Of a stretch of 39,743 nt of DNA, positions 23,929 through 32,590 are shown piece by piece. A program made the translations under genes and the position numbers. Each line of letters opens with the position of its first letter. The stretch's first letter is position 1. Source of the stretch: an uncultured Bacteroidales bacterium (GTDB lineage: Bacteria > Bacteroidota > Bacteroidia > Bacteroidales > Bacteroidaceae); assembly GCA_902801425.1 (NCBI GenBank), contig CADCIQ010000027.1, positions 1-39,743 on the forward strand. The letters are read 5' to 3'. The notes below the pieces were generated by a model, which did not search any database, had not been told where the DNA came from, and saw nothing but the letters and a program-made list of their open reading frames with translations.

Positions 23929-25166
23929 TAAATGTAGTACTTCATATCGTAGATTTGTTACACTGGAGGGTTGCCTTTGGTGTGATATTCCTCGCTGTCT
24001 TGATATGTGTTGCTATCTATACGCTTTATAAGACATACAAGCGTGTGGTAGAGCATAATAAAATGGCGGAGAAACTGCGAGAAGTAGCTACTCACAACAT
24101 CAGGACTAAGGCTGTGACCCAGATGTTGCTGGATAGGACACAGACGCATTTGTGGGAACTAAACAATGGGGTATTCAGTATCATTAATTTTGATTCGGGT
24201 ACGCTTGATGATGCCGTCAGCATTGAGGGTATGAGGAGCGTATTTTCCGGAAGTGCTTTCTATAAGCGAAAGGTTGAAGAGTTCTTCCAGATAGAGGAGC
24301 CGGGAAACCATATAATGCAGATGTATGGTTCGTATGAAGGTCGTGATCCTCATTGGTATGAGTTGAGTATGCTTGTCGAGCAGACAGAGAACGGACTTGT
24401 TCGTAGAGGAACTACGATAATGATTGACCAACTCAAAAAGCGTGAGGCTATGGAACTTGATACTAACCGTATGCTTGCAAACGCAAAAGAGAAGGAGAAT
24501 TTCATTTCGTGCATGAGTCATGAGATCCGTACTCCGCTCAATGCTATCGTCGGTGTCTCGGAATTACTTGCGAATATGCGAAGCTCCCTCACTCCAGAGG
24601 AAATAACGTATTTCGAGTGTGAGATTCGCAAGAACAATGCTCTGTTGATGAAGATGATTGAAGATATGCTTACAATCACCTTGATTGACAATAGCGGTAT
24701 CACCGTGCAGTATGAGGAGCTAAGATATTCTGATTGTATTCCAGAGTTGGATGCAATGAAAGTTGATGATAGTCTTGCCGTCTTTGGACTTAACATTGTC
24801 GTGGAGGAGAATGGGGAGGATGTGCCTATCCGTGCCGATAAGAACCTGTTTCGGAGAATTATGTCCAATCTCTTTGACAATGCAGCCAAGTTCTCGCCAA
24901 TGGGCTCTACGGTCACGGTAACACGTACTGTGACAGACAAGGAACTGATACTATCCATAAAGGATCAGGGCATAGGTATTGATCCGCAGTATCACAATCT
25001 TATCTTTAGCAGATTCTATAAGATTGACCATTTCTCACAAGGTGCAGGTCTCGGTCTTGCGCTATGTAAGGAACTTGCCGACTATATGGGGGCAAAGATC
25101 ACGGTGGAGAGTGAATTGGGTAAGGGCAGTACGTTCAACCTGATATTTAGGAGGGGGGACAAGTGA
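23925..25166 (+). CDS. Membrane-tethered sensor histidine kinase
   Basis: A 413-residue kinase with one membrane segment (about residues 14-36), a PAS-like cytosolic region (about 65-170), HisKA with His199 in FISCMSHEIRTPLNAIVG, and ATPase motifs NLFDNAAKFSPMG, DQGIGID and GAGLGLALCKEL. No receiver or periplasmic sensor. Starts inside the stop of the preceding hybrid kinase (ATGA overlap), so the two are translationally coupled. Probably senses a cytoplasmic or membrane signal. Confidence 0.92.
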   Translation: MINVVLHIVDLLHWRVAFGVIFLAVLICVAIYTLYKTYKRVVEHNKMAEKLREVATHNIRTKAVTQMLLDRTQTHLWELNNGVFSIINFDSGTLDDAVSIEGMRSVFSGSAFYKRKVEEFFQIEEPGNHIMQMYGSYEGRDPHWYELSMLVEQTENGLVRRGTTIMIDQLKKREAMELDTNRMLANAKEKENFISCMSHEIRTPLNAIVGVSELLANMRSSLTPEEITYFECEIRKNNALLMKMIEDMLTITLIDNSGITVQYEELRYSDCIPELDAMKVDDSLAVFGLNIVVEENGEDVPIRADKNLFRRIMSNLFDNAAKFSPMGSTVTVTRTVTDKELILSIKDQGIGIDPQYHNLIFSRFYKIDHFSQGAGLGLALCKELADYMGAKITVESELGKGSTFNLIFRRGDK

Positions 25167-25274
25167 ATGAAAAATTAATAAATGAAAAGTGAAAAATGAA
25201 AAATACAATATACATTTGAGACCTTAAAATGTAATCTGTATTTTATAATTTTTCATTGTTCATTTTATAATTTA
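25166..25274. repeat. TGAAAAA-armed intergenic inverted repeat (family C, copy 2)
   Basis: The left arm ends AAAAATGAAAAATAC (25206), and the right arm begins GTATTTTATAATTTTTC (25238). The core ends TGTAATCT, as does the core of the copy at 36085-36194. It fills the gap between two kinase genes and may weaken cotranscription. Confidence 0.75.
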
Positions 25275-25278
25275 AGAT

Positions 25279-26484
25279 ATGAATGAATATTATTACATAG
25301 GAATTATCTACCTGATACTATTGACGGTGGTGCTGACTTTATGGAGGTTTATTGATGATAACTTCCAGAAGATGCAGTATCTCGAAAATGGTCGTGAGGC
25401 AGAGAGGTATATGGATAAGGTTCATGATATTCTGTCTTCCACTCAGGCATATTTGTGGTATATATATAAGGGTAAGCTGGTGTTCGGTCATCGCTTCTTT
25501 GAGAGAAACAAGTTGCGTGAACATAAGATTCCTCTTGAAGTCGTGTTTAGATGTGTATCCCGACAGAGCCGTATGGAGCTGCTCAAGGCTATGGAGAATG
25601 CTGACGAATCGGGTATCTATGTTGATTTCAACATCACTATGCCTGTGTCGCATGAGGTTCACTCTCTTGGTGTCCTTGTATGTAGGGAGAAAGATGAGAT
25701 GACTCAAAAAGATAAAGGATCGAAGCAAGATAATGTTATGGGCTTCCTTACCATAATTGATGGCGCACGACAGAAGGAGAAGGAGCGTAAACGTGCATTC
25801 GACCTTGAGGAGGAAAGTAAGCTGAAGGCAAGCTTCCTTGCTGCTATGGGACATGAGATCCGTACTCCTGTGAATATCATTACTGGCTTCTCACAGATTC
25901 TTGCACAGACGGGAAGTGAAACTTCGGAAGAGGAACTGAAGAGCTATTCACAGATTATAGCAGATAATACTGATCAGTTGCTTCGTCTTCTGAATGATGT
26001 ATTGAAGAGCAATACCGAGGGCGAGGAGATCCAGATGTCGCTAAAGACACGAAAGGTGAAGGATATCGTTGAGGAATTGTATGCAACGTATGATGTGGTG
26101 ATACCAGACCACCTGGAGTATAACATAGTGCGAGGTCCGGAGGATGTTTACGTAGATGTGAACCGTAGTAGTATGATGCAGGTTATGTCTAATCTCGTCA
26201 ACAACGCTGTCAAGTTCACGAAGGAAGGCAGTATCACGATGGGTTGGCAATGTACTGACGATAAGGCTATCATTTTCTTGGAAGATACAGGCATTGGCAT
26301 TCCAGAGGAAAAGCAGGGACTTATCTTCGATAGATATTACAAGGAGAGCAGTAGCACGGCTGGAGCAGGCATAGGTCTTTCCCTCTGTCGTCGTCTTGTT
26401 GAGAACATGCATGGCAAGATTCAAGTGAAGAGCGAGGTTGGAAAAGGCTCAAGGTTCGAGTTGGTGTTTAAGAAAACGGAATAA
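25279..26484 (+). CDS. Membrane-tethered sensor histidine kinase
   Basis: A 401-residue kinase organised like its upstream neighbour: one N-terminal membrane segment (about residues 5-24), a PAS-like cytosolic region with a charged insert (about 138-150), HisKA His192 in FLAAMGHEIRTPVNIITG, then NLVNNAVKFTKEG, EDTGIGIPEE and GAGIGLSLCRRL. A likely paralogue of the 413-residue kinase. Its stop is separated from the next start by two bases. Confidence 0.92.
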   Translation: MNEYYYIGIIYLILLTVVLTLWRFIDDNFQKMQYLENGREAERYMDKVHDILSSTQAYLWYIYKGKLVFGHRFFERNKLREHKIPLEVVFRCVSRQSRMELLKAMENADESGIYVDFNITMPVSHEVHSLGVLVCREKDEMTQKDKGSKQDNVMGFLTIIDGARQKEKERKRAFDLEEESKLKASFLAAMGHEIRTPVNIITGFSQILAQTGSETSEEELKSYSQIIADNTDQLLRLLNDVLKSNTEGEEIQMSLKTRKVKDIVEELYATYDVVIPDHLEYNIVRGPEDVYVDVNRSSMMQVMSNLVNNAVKFTKEGSITMGWQCTDDKAIIFLEDTGIGIPEEKQGLIFDRYYKESSSTAGAGIGLSLCRRLVENMHGKIQVKSEVGKGSRFELVFKKTE

Positions 26485-26486
26485 TT

Positions 26487-27005
26487 ATGATACAGGTAGA
26501 AGAAGCATATCTCAATCATCTGATTTACATCTCTGAGCACGATGTGCTTACGGGGGTGCTGAATCGTTATGGTTTGAAGAAAAGAATAGCAGAATTGTTT
26601 AATCCAGAAGGCGAGGGCTACCTCTGTGTTGCGGATATAGACAATTTCAAGACCATAAATGATGCTTGTGGGCACATGGTAGGTGACAAGGTTCTGAGGG
26701 CGTTTGGTCAATGCTTGGAAACTATCACGAATTCTTCTGTTGCCCGTTTGGGAGGCGATGAGTTCTTTGTCTTCATCGACGGAATAAAGACAAATGAAGA
26801 GGTGGCAAAGGAGTTTGATGCCCTGAAGGAAAGGGTGAATGCTCTTGTAATTCCTGAACTTGGTAATCTGAAGTTGACCTTCAGCTTGGGTGCGCATTAC
26901 TTCAAAGGTGATTTCGATGAGGTTAAGGCTATTGCCTATACCAAAGCCGATAAACTCTGCTATGAAAGCAAGAAGAAAGAAGGAAATAGCGTGACTATTG
27001 CCTGA
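26487..27005 (+). CDS. Stand-alone GGDEF diguanylate cyclase
   Basis: A 172-residue protein consisting almost only of a GGDEF domain that would join two GTP into cyclic-di-GMP. The opening HDVLTGVLNRYGLKKRI, the metal-site Asp in VADIDNFKTINDACGH and the signature RLGGDEFFVF (GGDEF at 89-93) are intact. The inhibitory I-site RxxD is absent (residues 81-84 are TNSS), so product inhibition is not expected. There is no sensory domain, so control must come from a partner or expression. Intact GGDEF proteins are uncommon in Bacteroidales. It follows a kinase gene by two bases and is in the same operon as a REC-EAL protein that should degrade the product. Confidence 0.92.
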   Translation: MIQVEEAYLNHLIYISEHDVLTGVLNRYGLKKRIAELFNPEGEGYLCVADIDNFKTINDACGHMVGDKVLRAFGQCLETITNSSVARLGGDEFFVFIDGIKTNEEVAKEFDALKERVNALVIPELGNLKLTFSLGAHYFKGDFDEVKAIAYTKADKLCYESKKKEGNSVTIA

Positions 27006-27071
27006 TGATATTTACAATATGTATCAATATCGAATTGTGCATTGTAAATTGTGAAATAGAAAATGAATTAG

Positions 27072-28421
27072 ATGGACAATATACAAGTAAATAGCATGCT
27101 CTCAATGCCGATAGGTAAGCTTCTGAGGAAGTTTACCCCGCCAGCTGTGCTTGCGATGTCGGCTAATGCGATTTTTAATATATGCGAAATATTCATTCTC
27201 GGCAAAGGCGTAGGACTTGACGCTTTGGCAGCATTAGCTTGTACGTTTCCTGTCATAATTCTCATATCAGCCTTTGCTGCTCTCATCAATACCGGCACAG
27301 CTGCCAAAATAGCCGTGCTTTATGCGGAGAACAATCAGAAACAAGCTTTGAAGGTATTCGGTAATTCCTTCGTGGTGATGACAACTATGGGGACATTGCT
27401 CACGGTTGTGCTTGAAATATTCCTTGAGGATATACTTCGACTTTGCGGTGCATCGGATGTGACTCTGCCGTATGCCCTTGAGTATATGCGGATTATGCTT
27501 ATTTCCACTATCATTCTGTTCTCAATGCAGGGTATGGGACGAATACTTCATATACAGGGGAATCCGAAGAAACAGATGATGCAGCAGTTATTAGGTATCA
27601 CTTGTAATGTGATAATGTCCTTTATCTTTGTGTTTGTTCTCAAATGGGGAATGCGAGGAGCTGCCTTGGCTTCAATAATATGTGAAAGCGTCTCTTGGTT
27701 GCTATATCTGAAAATATTCTCTAACCATAATGCCTTCGTGCATTTCACTAAGGGAGGATTCCGCATTGATTCCGGTCTTGTAAAAGAGATATTGTCGATA
27801 GGATTATCACCGTTTTCCATTAATGCGTGTGGATGTGTGGTAGCCCTTATGATCAACCTTTCGCTTATTCAAGTGGCTGGTGAACATGGAGATCTGTATC
27901 TGGGTTCCTACGCCATCGTACAGAGAATTACTCAGGTGCTCATATCGTTAGTTTCCGGTCTTGCACTTGCATTGCAGATAATAACAAGCATAAATGTAGT
28001 TCGTCAGAATTATATACGAGTAAGAAGTGTCTTGATGTACACAATATTCCATGCGTTCGTCATCATGAGTATTGGCTATGGATTCGTAGTTGTCTTCACC
28101 AGGGAGTTGATGGCTTTCTTTACTAATGACGAGCAGATGATAGAAATAGGCGTGAAGGCATTGGTTATCGGCCTCTGTACCTTCCCGTTTGTCGCAAGTC
28201 AGATGGTAGCCGTGTCTTTCTTCCAGACATTAAGACGCCCACACGCCTCAATGATGATTTCGTTGACAAGACAGTTGCTCTTCCTGATTCCGATGCTGAT
28301 TATCCTTCCGCATCTGATAGGGGTTACGGGAGTCTGGTGGAGTATGGCACTTGCTGATGTCGCAAGTGTAACAATAACTTGGATTATGCTTTATACGGAG
28401 ACAAAGAAGTTAAGTTTATGA
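27072..28421 (+). CDS. MATE-family multidrug/organic cation efflux transporter
   Basis: A 449-residue protein with about 12 membrane segments in two similar halves. MATE features include FTPPAVLAMSANAIFNICEIFILGK near the start, the mid-protein GNPKKQMMQQLLG loop, and the second-half counterparts LSIGLSPFSINACGCVVAL and FFQTLRRPHASMMISLTRQ. Probably a cation- or Na+/H+-coupled exporter of the MepA/NorM type, substrate unknown. Its stop overlaps the start of the HPt gene by four bases, placing it firmly in the signalling operon. Confidence 0.9.
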   Translation: MDNIQVNSMLSMPIGKLLRKFTPPAVLAMSANAIFNICEIFILGKGVGLDALAALACTFPVIILISAFAALINTGTAAKIAVLYAENNQKQALKVFGNSFVVMTTMGTLLTVVLEIFLEDILRLCGASDVTLPYALEYMRIMLISTIILFSMQGMGRILHIQGNPKKQMMQQLLGITCNVIMSFIFVFVLKWGMRGAALASIICESVSWLLYLKIFSNHNAFVHFTKGGFRIDSGLVKEILSIGLSPFSINACGCVVALMINLSLIQVAGEHGDLYLGSYAIVQRITQVLISLVSGLALALQIITSINVVRQNYIRVRSVLMYTIFHAFVIMSIGYGFVVVFTRELMAFFTNDEQMIEIGVKALVIGLCTFPFVASQMVAVSFFQTLRRPHASMMISLTRQLLFLIPMLIILPHLIGVTGVWWSMALADVASVTITWIMLYTETKKLSL

Positions 28422-28768
28422 ATTTAGAAGAATTATATATAAGTTTACATGGAGACTATGCGGATGCCAAGGCAAGACTGATGAATGACAGGCTCGTTGA
28501 GAAGTTTGTGCTGAAGTTTCCGTCTGATCCATCGATGCAACAACTTCGTGAAGCTGTCGTTTCTGGCGATAATGCTGCGGCTTTCCGTGCTGTGCATACG
28601 TTGAAAGGCGTGGCAGCAAACCTCTCTTTTTCTGAACTACGAAAAGCTGCTTCCGACCTTACGGAGCAGTTGCGTGGATGTGATAAGCCTGCTGACGCAG
28701 AGCTTCTGAAAAAGCTTGAGGAGGCTTATAAGCTTGTAATTGATAGCATTGATAAATTTACTATTTAA
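28418..28768 (+). CDS. Free histidine phosphotransfer (HPt) protein
   Basis: A 116-residue HPt domain protein. The helix bundle signature is clear, with the phospho-acceptor His60 in FRAVHTLKGVAANLSFSEL. I use the ATG at 28418, which overlaps the MATE stop (ATGA) and removes a non-conserved 13-residue extension beginning at 28379. Such proteins shuttle phosphate between receiver domains. Its expected partners are the hybrid kinase at 21865-23928 and the receiver of the EAL protein at 28944-30608. It has no kinase features. Confidence 0.92.
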   Translation: MNLEELYISLHGDYADAKARLMNDRLVEKFVLKFPSDPSMQQLREAVVSGDNAAAFRAVHTLKGVAANLSFSELRKAASDLTEQLRGCDKPADAELLKKLEEAYKLVIDSIDKFTI

Positions 28769-28937
28769 CTATTTACTATGTACTATTTATGTACTATTTC
28801 CTATCGCGGTAGGCATTGACTATTTTGATTGGCGAAAAATAGTAAATCAACCAAATAGTAAATAAATAGTACATAGTAAATCTGTAAATTGTAAATTAAA
28901 CTTGGTAAATAGTAAATCCGTAAATAGTAAATTAATT
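28754..28937. repeat. ACTATTTACTA-type intergenic palindrome with about 11-bp units
   Basis: On the left TATGTACTATT is repeated directly at 11-base spacing. On the right TAAATAGTACATAGTAAAT is its complement. About 50 bases with a TATCGCGGTA core lie between. It separates the HPt gene from the EAL regulator and may act as a partial terminator or mRNA-stability element. Confidence 0.7.
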
Positions 28938-28943
28938 GGATTT

Positions 28944-30608
28944 ATGGCTAATGAATCTGGGTATCGTTCAATCCTCGTAGTAGAGGATAACGAATTAAAT
29001 CGCGAAATGCTTTGCGCTATGCTGGAGGACAGATACAATGTGCTTCAGGCAGAGAATGGTAAGGAGGGACTCGAGGTTCTTCAAGAGAACTATCGCGATA
29101 TTTCTATCATCGTTCTTGATGTGCAGATGCCTGTCATGAACGGCTATGAATTTCTGCATGCCGTAAAGGATGATGATCTTTTGAGGGAAATTCCTGTTAT
29201 TGTAGCCACAGGAAGTAGTGATATTGAGGAAGAAGAGAGATGCCTTGAGCTTGGTGCTACGGATTTCGTAATCAAGCCTTACAAGAAGAATATCGTGTTG
29301 AAGCGTATCAGTAACATCATTCGATTAAGAGAATCGGCTTCTACTCTGAAAGAGGTGGAGTTTGACGACCTTACTGGGGTATTTACCCGACAGGCATTCT
29401 TTCATCATGCCCAGAAGATATTGCAAGATAATCCTGACATTGACTTCACATTGGCTATTTCCGACATTCAGGATTTTACCCTTGTAAAGGAACGCTATGG
29501 AATGAAGGTTGCCAACGATCTTCTTTTGCGTAATGTTGCTTTGCTACGCAAGGCTCAGGTGGAGAATTACGTCTTTGGACGCTATGACGATAACCAGTTC
29601 ATTGTTATGGCACCAAGTTCCGAACGCTATGCTGAGATTAGGAAACAAAGAAGGGGACGACTCACGATTCCGCTGCCAGAAGAGGGCGTTGCTGTGCTTA
29701 AGTTCGGTGTAAAGCGTTCTATTGAGCATGATGTCTCGATAAAGGAACATTGCCGTCATGTCCTTATGGCTCTCGATACTATAAAGCATGTGTATGGTGT
29801 CAACTATACTCTGTTTGATGAAAATATGCAGAAGTACTATGATCGTCGCATAGCTATAGAGAGGTCAATGGTTAAGGCTCTGGAAAATGGGGATTTCCAG
29901 ATCTTCTATCAGCCAAAGCATGATTCGCGTACAGGTAAACTTGTCGGAGCTGAGGCTCTTGTGCGTTGGACTCATCCTGAGTTCGGTTTCTTGTCGCCTG
30001 CCGAGTTCATTCCAGTCTTTGAGCAGACAGGCTTTATCTCTGAAGTCGATTTCTATGCATGGAAACGCACTTGTATGAATCAGCGTGAATGGCAGGATAA
30101 AGGACTTCGCATAGTGCCAATATCCGTAAACTGCTCTCGTTCGGAGTTGCTGCAGAATGATTTCCTTCATAAGTGGTTTAAGCCTCTGAAGGATTCAGCT
30201 CTCTCATCTCAGTATATGCATCTTGAGGTGACTGAAAGCCTGTTTACCGAGCATTTCGATAAGTTGTCGGAGGTGTTGCGCGAATGTCAGCAGAGAGATG
30301 TAAAGATTGAGCTTGACGACTTTGGTACTGGCTATTCCTCTCTCAGTATGTTCCAGCTCTTGCCATTGGATATAATCAAGTTTGACATGGCTTTCGTCAA
30401 GGGACTTGATAGTCCTCGACAAGCCCGTGTAATGGCTGCTTGTGTCCGTCTTGTTCATAACCTTGGCTTGAAAAGCATTGCCGAGGGAGTGGAAACGTCC
30501 CAGCAACTTGAGAAGGTGAAGGAAATGGGAATCGATGCTGTTCAGGGATATTATTATTCACGTCCGTTGCCTAAAGCTGAATTTGAACAGTATTTGATGA
30601 GTGTATGA
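28944..30608 (+). CDS. Response regulator with receiver, degenerate GGDEF and active-type EAL domain
   Basis: A 554-residue regulator from the ATG at 28944 (an upstream in-frame ATG at 28902 adds residues encoded by the repeat). The receiver (about 9-125) has Asp59 in IIVLDVQMPVMNG and Lys111 in VIKPY. The GGDEF domain (about 135-300) is degenerate: RYDDNQF instead of RxGGDEF, so it should not make cyclic-di-GMP but may bind GTP or dimerise. The EAL domain (about 310-554) keeps the catalytic set: E337-A-L, N396, E428 (LEVTES), D458-D459 (DDFGTGYSSL), K479, E514 and Q534. It should hydrolyse cyclic-di-GMP, controlled by phosphorylation of Asp59. The four-base overlap with the next gene (ATGA) couples it to a membrane kinase. 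Confidence 0.93.
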   Translation: MANESGYRSILVVEDNELNREMLCAMLEDRYNVLQAENGKEGLEVLQENYRDISIIVLDVQMPVMNGYEFLHAVKDDDLLREIPVIVATGSSDIEEEERCLELGATDFVIKPYKKNIVLKRISNIIRLRESASTLKEVEFDDLTGVFTRQAFFHHAQKILQDNPDIDFTLAISDIQDFTLVKERYGMKVANDLLLRNVALLRKAQVENYVFGRYDDNQFIVMAPSSERYAEIRKQRRGRLTIPLPEEGVAVLKFGVKRSIEHDVSIKEHCRHVLMALDTIKHVYGVNYTLFDENMQKYYDRRIAIERSMVKALENGDFQIFYQPKHDSRTGKLVGAEALVRWTHPEFGFLSPAEFIPVFEQTGFISEVDFYAWKRTCMNQREWQDKGLRIVPISVNCSRSELLQNDFLHKWFKPLKDSALSSQYMHLEVTESLFTEHFDKLSEVLRECQQRDVKIELDDFGTGYSSLSMFQLLPLDIIKFDMAFVKGLDSPRQARVMAACVRLVHNLGLKSIAEGVETSQQLEKVKEMGIDAVQGYYYSRPLPKAEFEQYLMSV

Positions 30609-31747
30609 AATTCAGCATTAGTCAGATAAAGATTGCCCTGGTTGTTGCCGCTGTGATTATCGCAGCGGCTTCACTCGTTGTATCTCATATACTTGTGCGC
30701 GACCTTGCCATTGAAGAGCGTAACCGAATGGAAGTATGGGCAGAGGCTATGCGCTCTCTAAGCACGGCTGAAGAGAATACTGATCTGAACCTTGTGCTGA
30801 AGGTAATCAATGAGAATAACACTATTCCTGTCATTGTGACCGATGATCAAGGCAATGTGCAGACTTTCCGTAATGTGGAGATTGATGCAAGTAACTATGA
30901 AGATAGCATGGCTGTTGCTGCTCAGATGGCAGAGAAGATGCGTGCTTCTGGTCGTGACATAAAGATCTCGCTTGGTTCGGATGCTGGTTCTATCCATGTG
31001 AGCTATGACGAGTCGGTCATGATAACCCGTTTGTCGTTCTATCCATACGTTCAGCTGGGCATCGTCCTTATCTTTGTCGTTATTGCCATCTTTGCGCTTC
31101 TGACCTCTAAGAAAGCCGAGCAGAATAAGGTGTGGGTAGGGCTGTCAAAAGAAACGGCTCATCAGTTGGGCACACCTATCTCTTCTTTAATGGCTTGGAC
31201 AGAGATACTTCGTGAAACCTATCCTGACGATGATCTTATCCCGGAAATGGATAAGGATGTGAAGCGTTTGCAACTTATTGCCGAGCGATTCTCGAAAATT
31301 GGCTCTATCCCAGAGCCTGTTGATACTCCATTGGCAGAGATGCTCCGTCATGTGGTGGATTATATGGATCGTCGTACATCGCAGAAGGTCAGAATAATTG
31401 ACGGGTTTTCTGATTGTCAGGCTCATGTCAAGGTTAATCCTTCTCTTTTTGAATGGGTGCTTGAGAATCTCTGTAAGAATGCCGTTGATGCTATGGAAGG
31501 AGGCGGTTCTATCACGATCAAGGCGGTTGCTTCCCCGCGTGTCGTTATTGATGTTACTGATACAGGCAAGGGAATAGAAAAGAAGAATATAAAGAACGTG
31601 TTCCGTCCCGGCTTCACTACTAAGACTCGTGGCTGGGGACTTGGTCTCTCGCTTGCCAAGCGCATCGTAGAGGAATACCATCACGGCAAAATCTATGTTC
31701 TGAAATCAGAAGTAGGGAAGGGTACAACATTCAGAATTGAGGTGTGA
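30605..31747 (+). CDS. Sensor histidine kinase with periplasmic domain
   Basis: A 380-residue kinase with two membrane segments (about 8-29 and 148-167) flanking a periplasmic domain of about 115 residues. The phosphorylated His186 sits in GLSKETAHQLGTPISSLMAW, a divergent HisKA box common in Bacteroidales. ATPase motifs: NLCKNAVDAMEGGG, DTGKGI and GWGLGLSLAKRIVEEYH. It is the only kinase of the cluster with an obvious extracytoplasmic sensor. It starts inside the EAL gene stop, so EAL control by this kinase is a natural hypothesis. Confidence 0.92.
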   Translation: MKFSISQIKIALVVAAVIIAAASLVVSHILVRDLAIEERNRMEVWAEAMRSLSTAEENTDLNLVLKVINENNTIPVIVTDDQGNVQTFRNVEIDASNYEDSMAVAAQMAEKMRASGRDIKISLGSDAGSIHVSYDESVMITRLSFYPYVQLGIVLIFVVIAIFALLTSKKAEQNKVWVGLSKETAHQLGTPISSLMAWTEILRETYPDDDLIPEMDKDVKRLQLIAERFSKIGSIPEPVDTPLAEMLRHVVDYMDRRTSQKVRIIDGFSDCQAHVKVNPSLFEWVLENLCKNAVDAMEGGGSITIKAVASPRVVIDVTDTGKGIEKKNIKNVFRPGFTTKTRGWGLGLSLAKRIVEEYHHGKIYVLKSEVGKGTTFRIEV

Positions 31748-31802
31748 TATGTATATGTCCCCCTCCCGTTCGGTTCTGCCTCATCCTCCCGTTGCGCTCG
31801 TA

Positions 31803-31842
31803 TCCCTTGATTTTTCAAGTGTTTGTTTGTTTGTTTGTTTCG
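31803..31842 (+). repeat. Left arm of a long inverted repeat (pairs with 32546-32590)
   Basis: TTGATTTTTCAAGTGTTTG followed by several TTTG units and CG. The right arm is the same sequence inverted with one extra T, one base change and a four-base longer tract. Together they bracket 31843-32545. Confidence 0.8.
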
Positions 31843-31848
31843 AGAACT

Positions 31849-31882
31849 AAAAACGGCTCGTTTCACAACGAACCGCTTTTTA
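31849..31882 (+). terminator. Terminator of the signalling cluster
   Basis: ACGGCTCGTT and AACGAACCGCT pair with one mismatch and one offset base across a TCAC loop, with A-rich and T-rich flanks (CTTTTTAATG). It lies about 100 bases after the last kinase gene. Confidence 0.65.
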
Positions 31883-32083
31883 ATGAATATTATTTCTGTT
31901 GACAAACAAAACTGCCAGTCTGAGTTTTCTTACATGAAGGCTAAAATTCCCAACTTGCATTTTTTATGTAAATTATTGTTGTGTCAATATTGCCTTTTTT
32001 CCCTACTTTTCTGTTTTTATGCAAAGCTTGCGTTAAAATAGGTTAAAACTGTATAAGATTGGGATTACAAACATTTCAGACGA

Positions 32084-32111
32084 GCTATAATTCAAAATCG
32101 GGAATTATAGC
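32084..32111. repeat. Perfect 10-bp hairpin GCTATAATTC
   Basis: GCTATAATTC (32084-32093) with GAATTATAGC (32102-32111), 8-base loop. It lies just before the larger palindrome at 32115-32262. No gene is linked to it. Confidence 0.7.
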
Positions 32112-32114
32112 GAG

Positions 32115-32262
32115 AAAATTACAAAACTACAAAACTACACTCTATGCAACAAGGTATCAATTATATTTCTTATATAATAAGGTTTGCGCGTAAATTAATA
32201 AGGAGAAATTTTTCTCGGTGGGGGTGAAAATTCGTGTGTAGTTTTGTAGTTTTGTAGTTTTT
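32115..32262. repeat. 8-bp-unit long palindrome (TTTGTAGT type)
   Basis: The left arm consists of AAAATTAC, AAAACTAC, AAAACTAC, AC (32115-32140). The right arm is its complement, built of TTGTAGTT units (32236-32262). A 95-base AT-rich interior lies between. The structure matches the 22-bp perfect palindrome at 39181-39308, where the unit is GGTGTAGT. Confidence 0.8.
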
Positions 32263-32297
32263 TTTTGTGCTAAAGAGTGTTAAAATGGTGCGAAATG

Positions 32298-32329
32298 TTT
32301 GGCGGTTTGCGTAAAATTACGTATCTTTG
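32298..32329 (+). promoter_or_regulatory. Orphan promoter without a following gene
   Basis: TTTG (32298-32301), exactly 20 bases, TATCTTTG (32322-32329), a perfect phylum-type promoter. The downstream sequence has small hairpins (GGCAC/GTGCC near 32397-32419 and CTTCCTT/AAGGAAG near 32429-32444) and a nine-codon ORF, ATG AAA AAC GTA … TAG, near 32445-32474. It may be a remnant leader of a lost gene or a small RNA. I see no other gene in 31748-32590. Confidence 0.65.
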
Positions 32330-32545
32330 TATGCGTGAGGTGGTCAAGTGTTGCTCTTCTGCTGCTCTTCTCTTCCTCTCCTTACCAAGAAAAACACGGC
32401 ACTTTGCCAAGCAATGTGCCAGAAAACTTCCTTAAAAGGAAGCCATGAAAAACGTAAGTATCAATTTCGTATAGAAGCAAAAAGGCGAAAGTCAAAAGGC
32501 AAAAGTCTTTAGCCATTAGCCTTTAGCCCTCAATAGAAATAAGGG

Positions 32546-32590
32546 CGAAACAAACAAACAAACAATCAAACACTTGAAAAATCAAAGGGA
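32546..32590 (-). repeat. Right arm of the long inverted repeat
   Basis: Inverted counterpart of 31803-31842, ending directly at the stop codon of the GH105 gene. The two arms could help end both converging transcripts. Confidence 0.8.
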
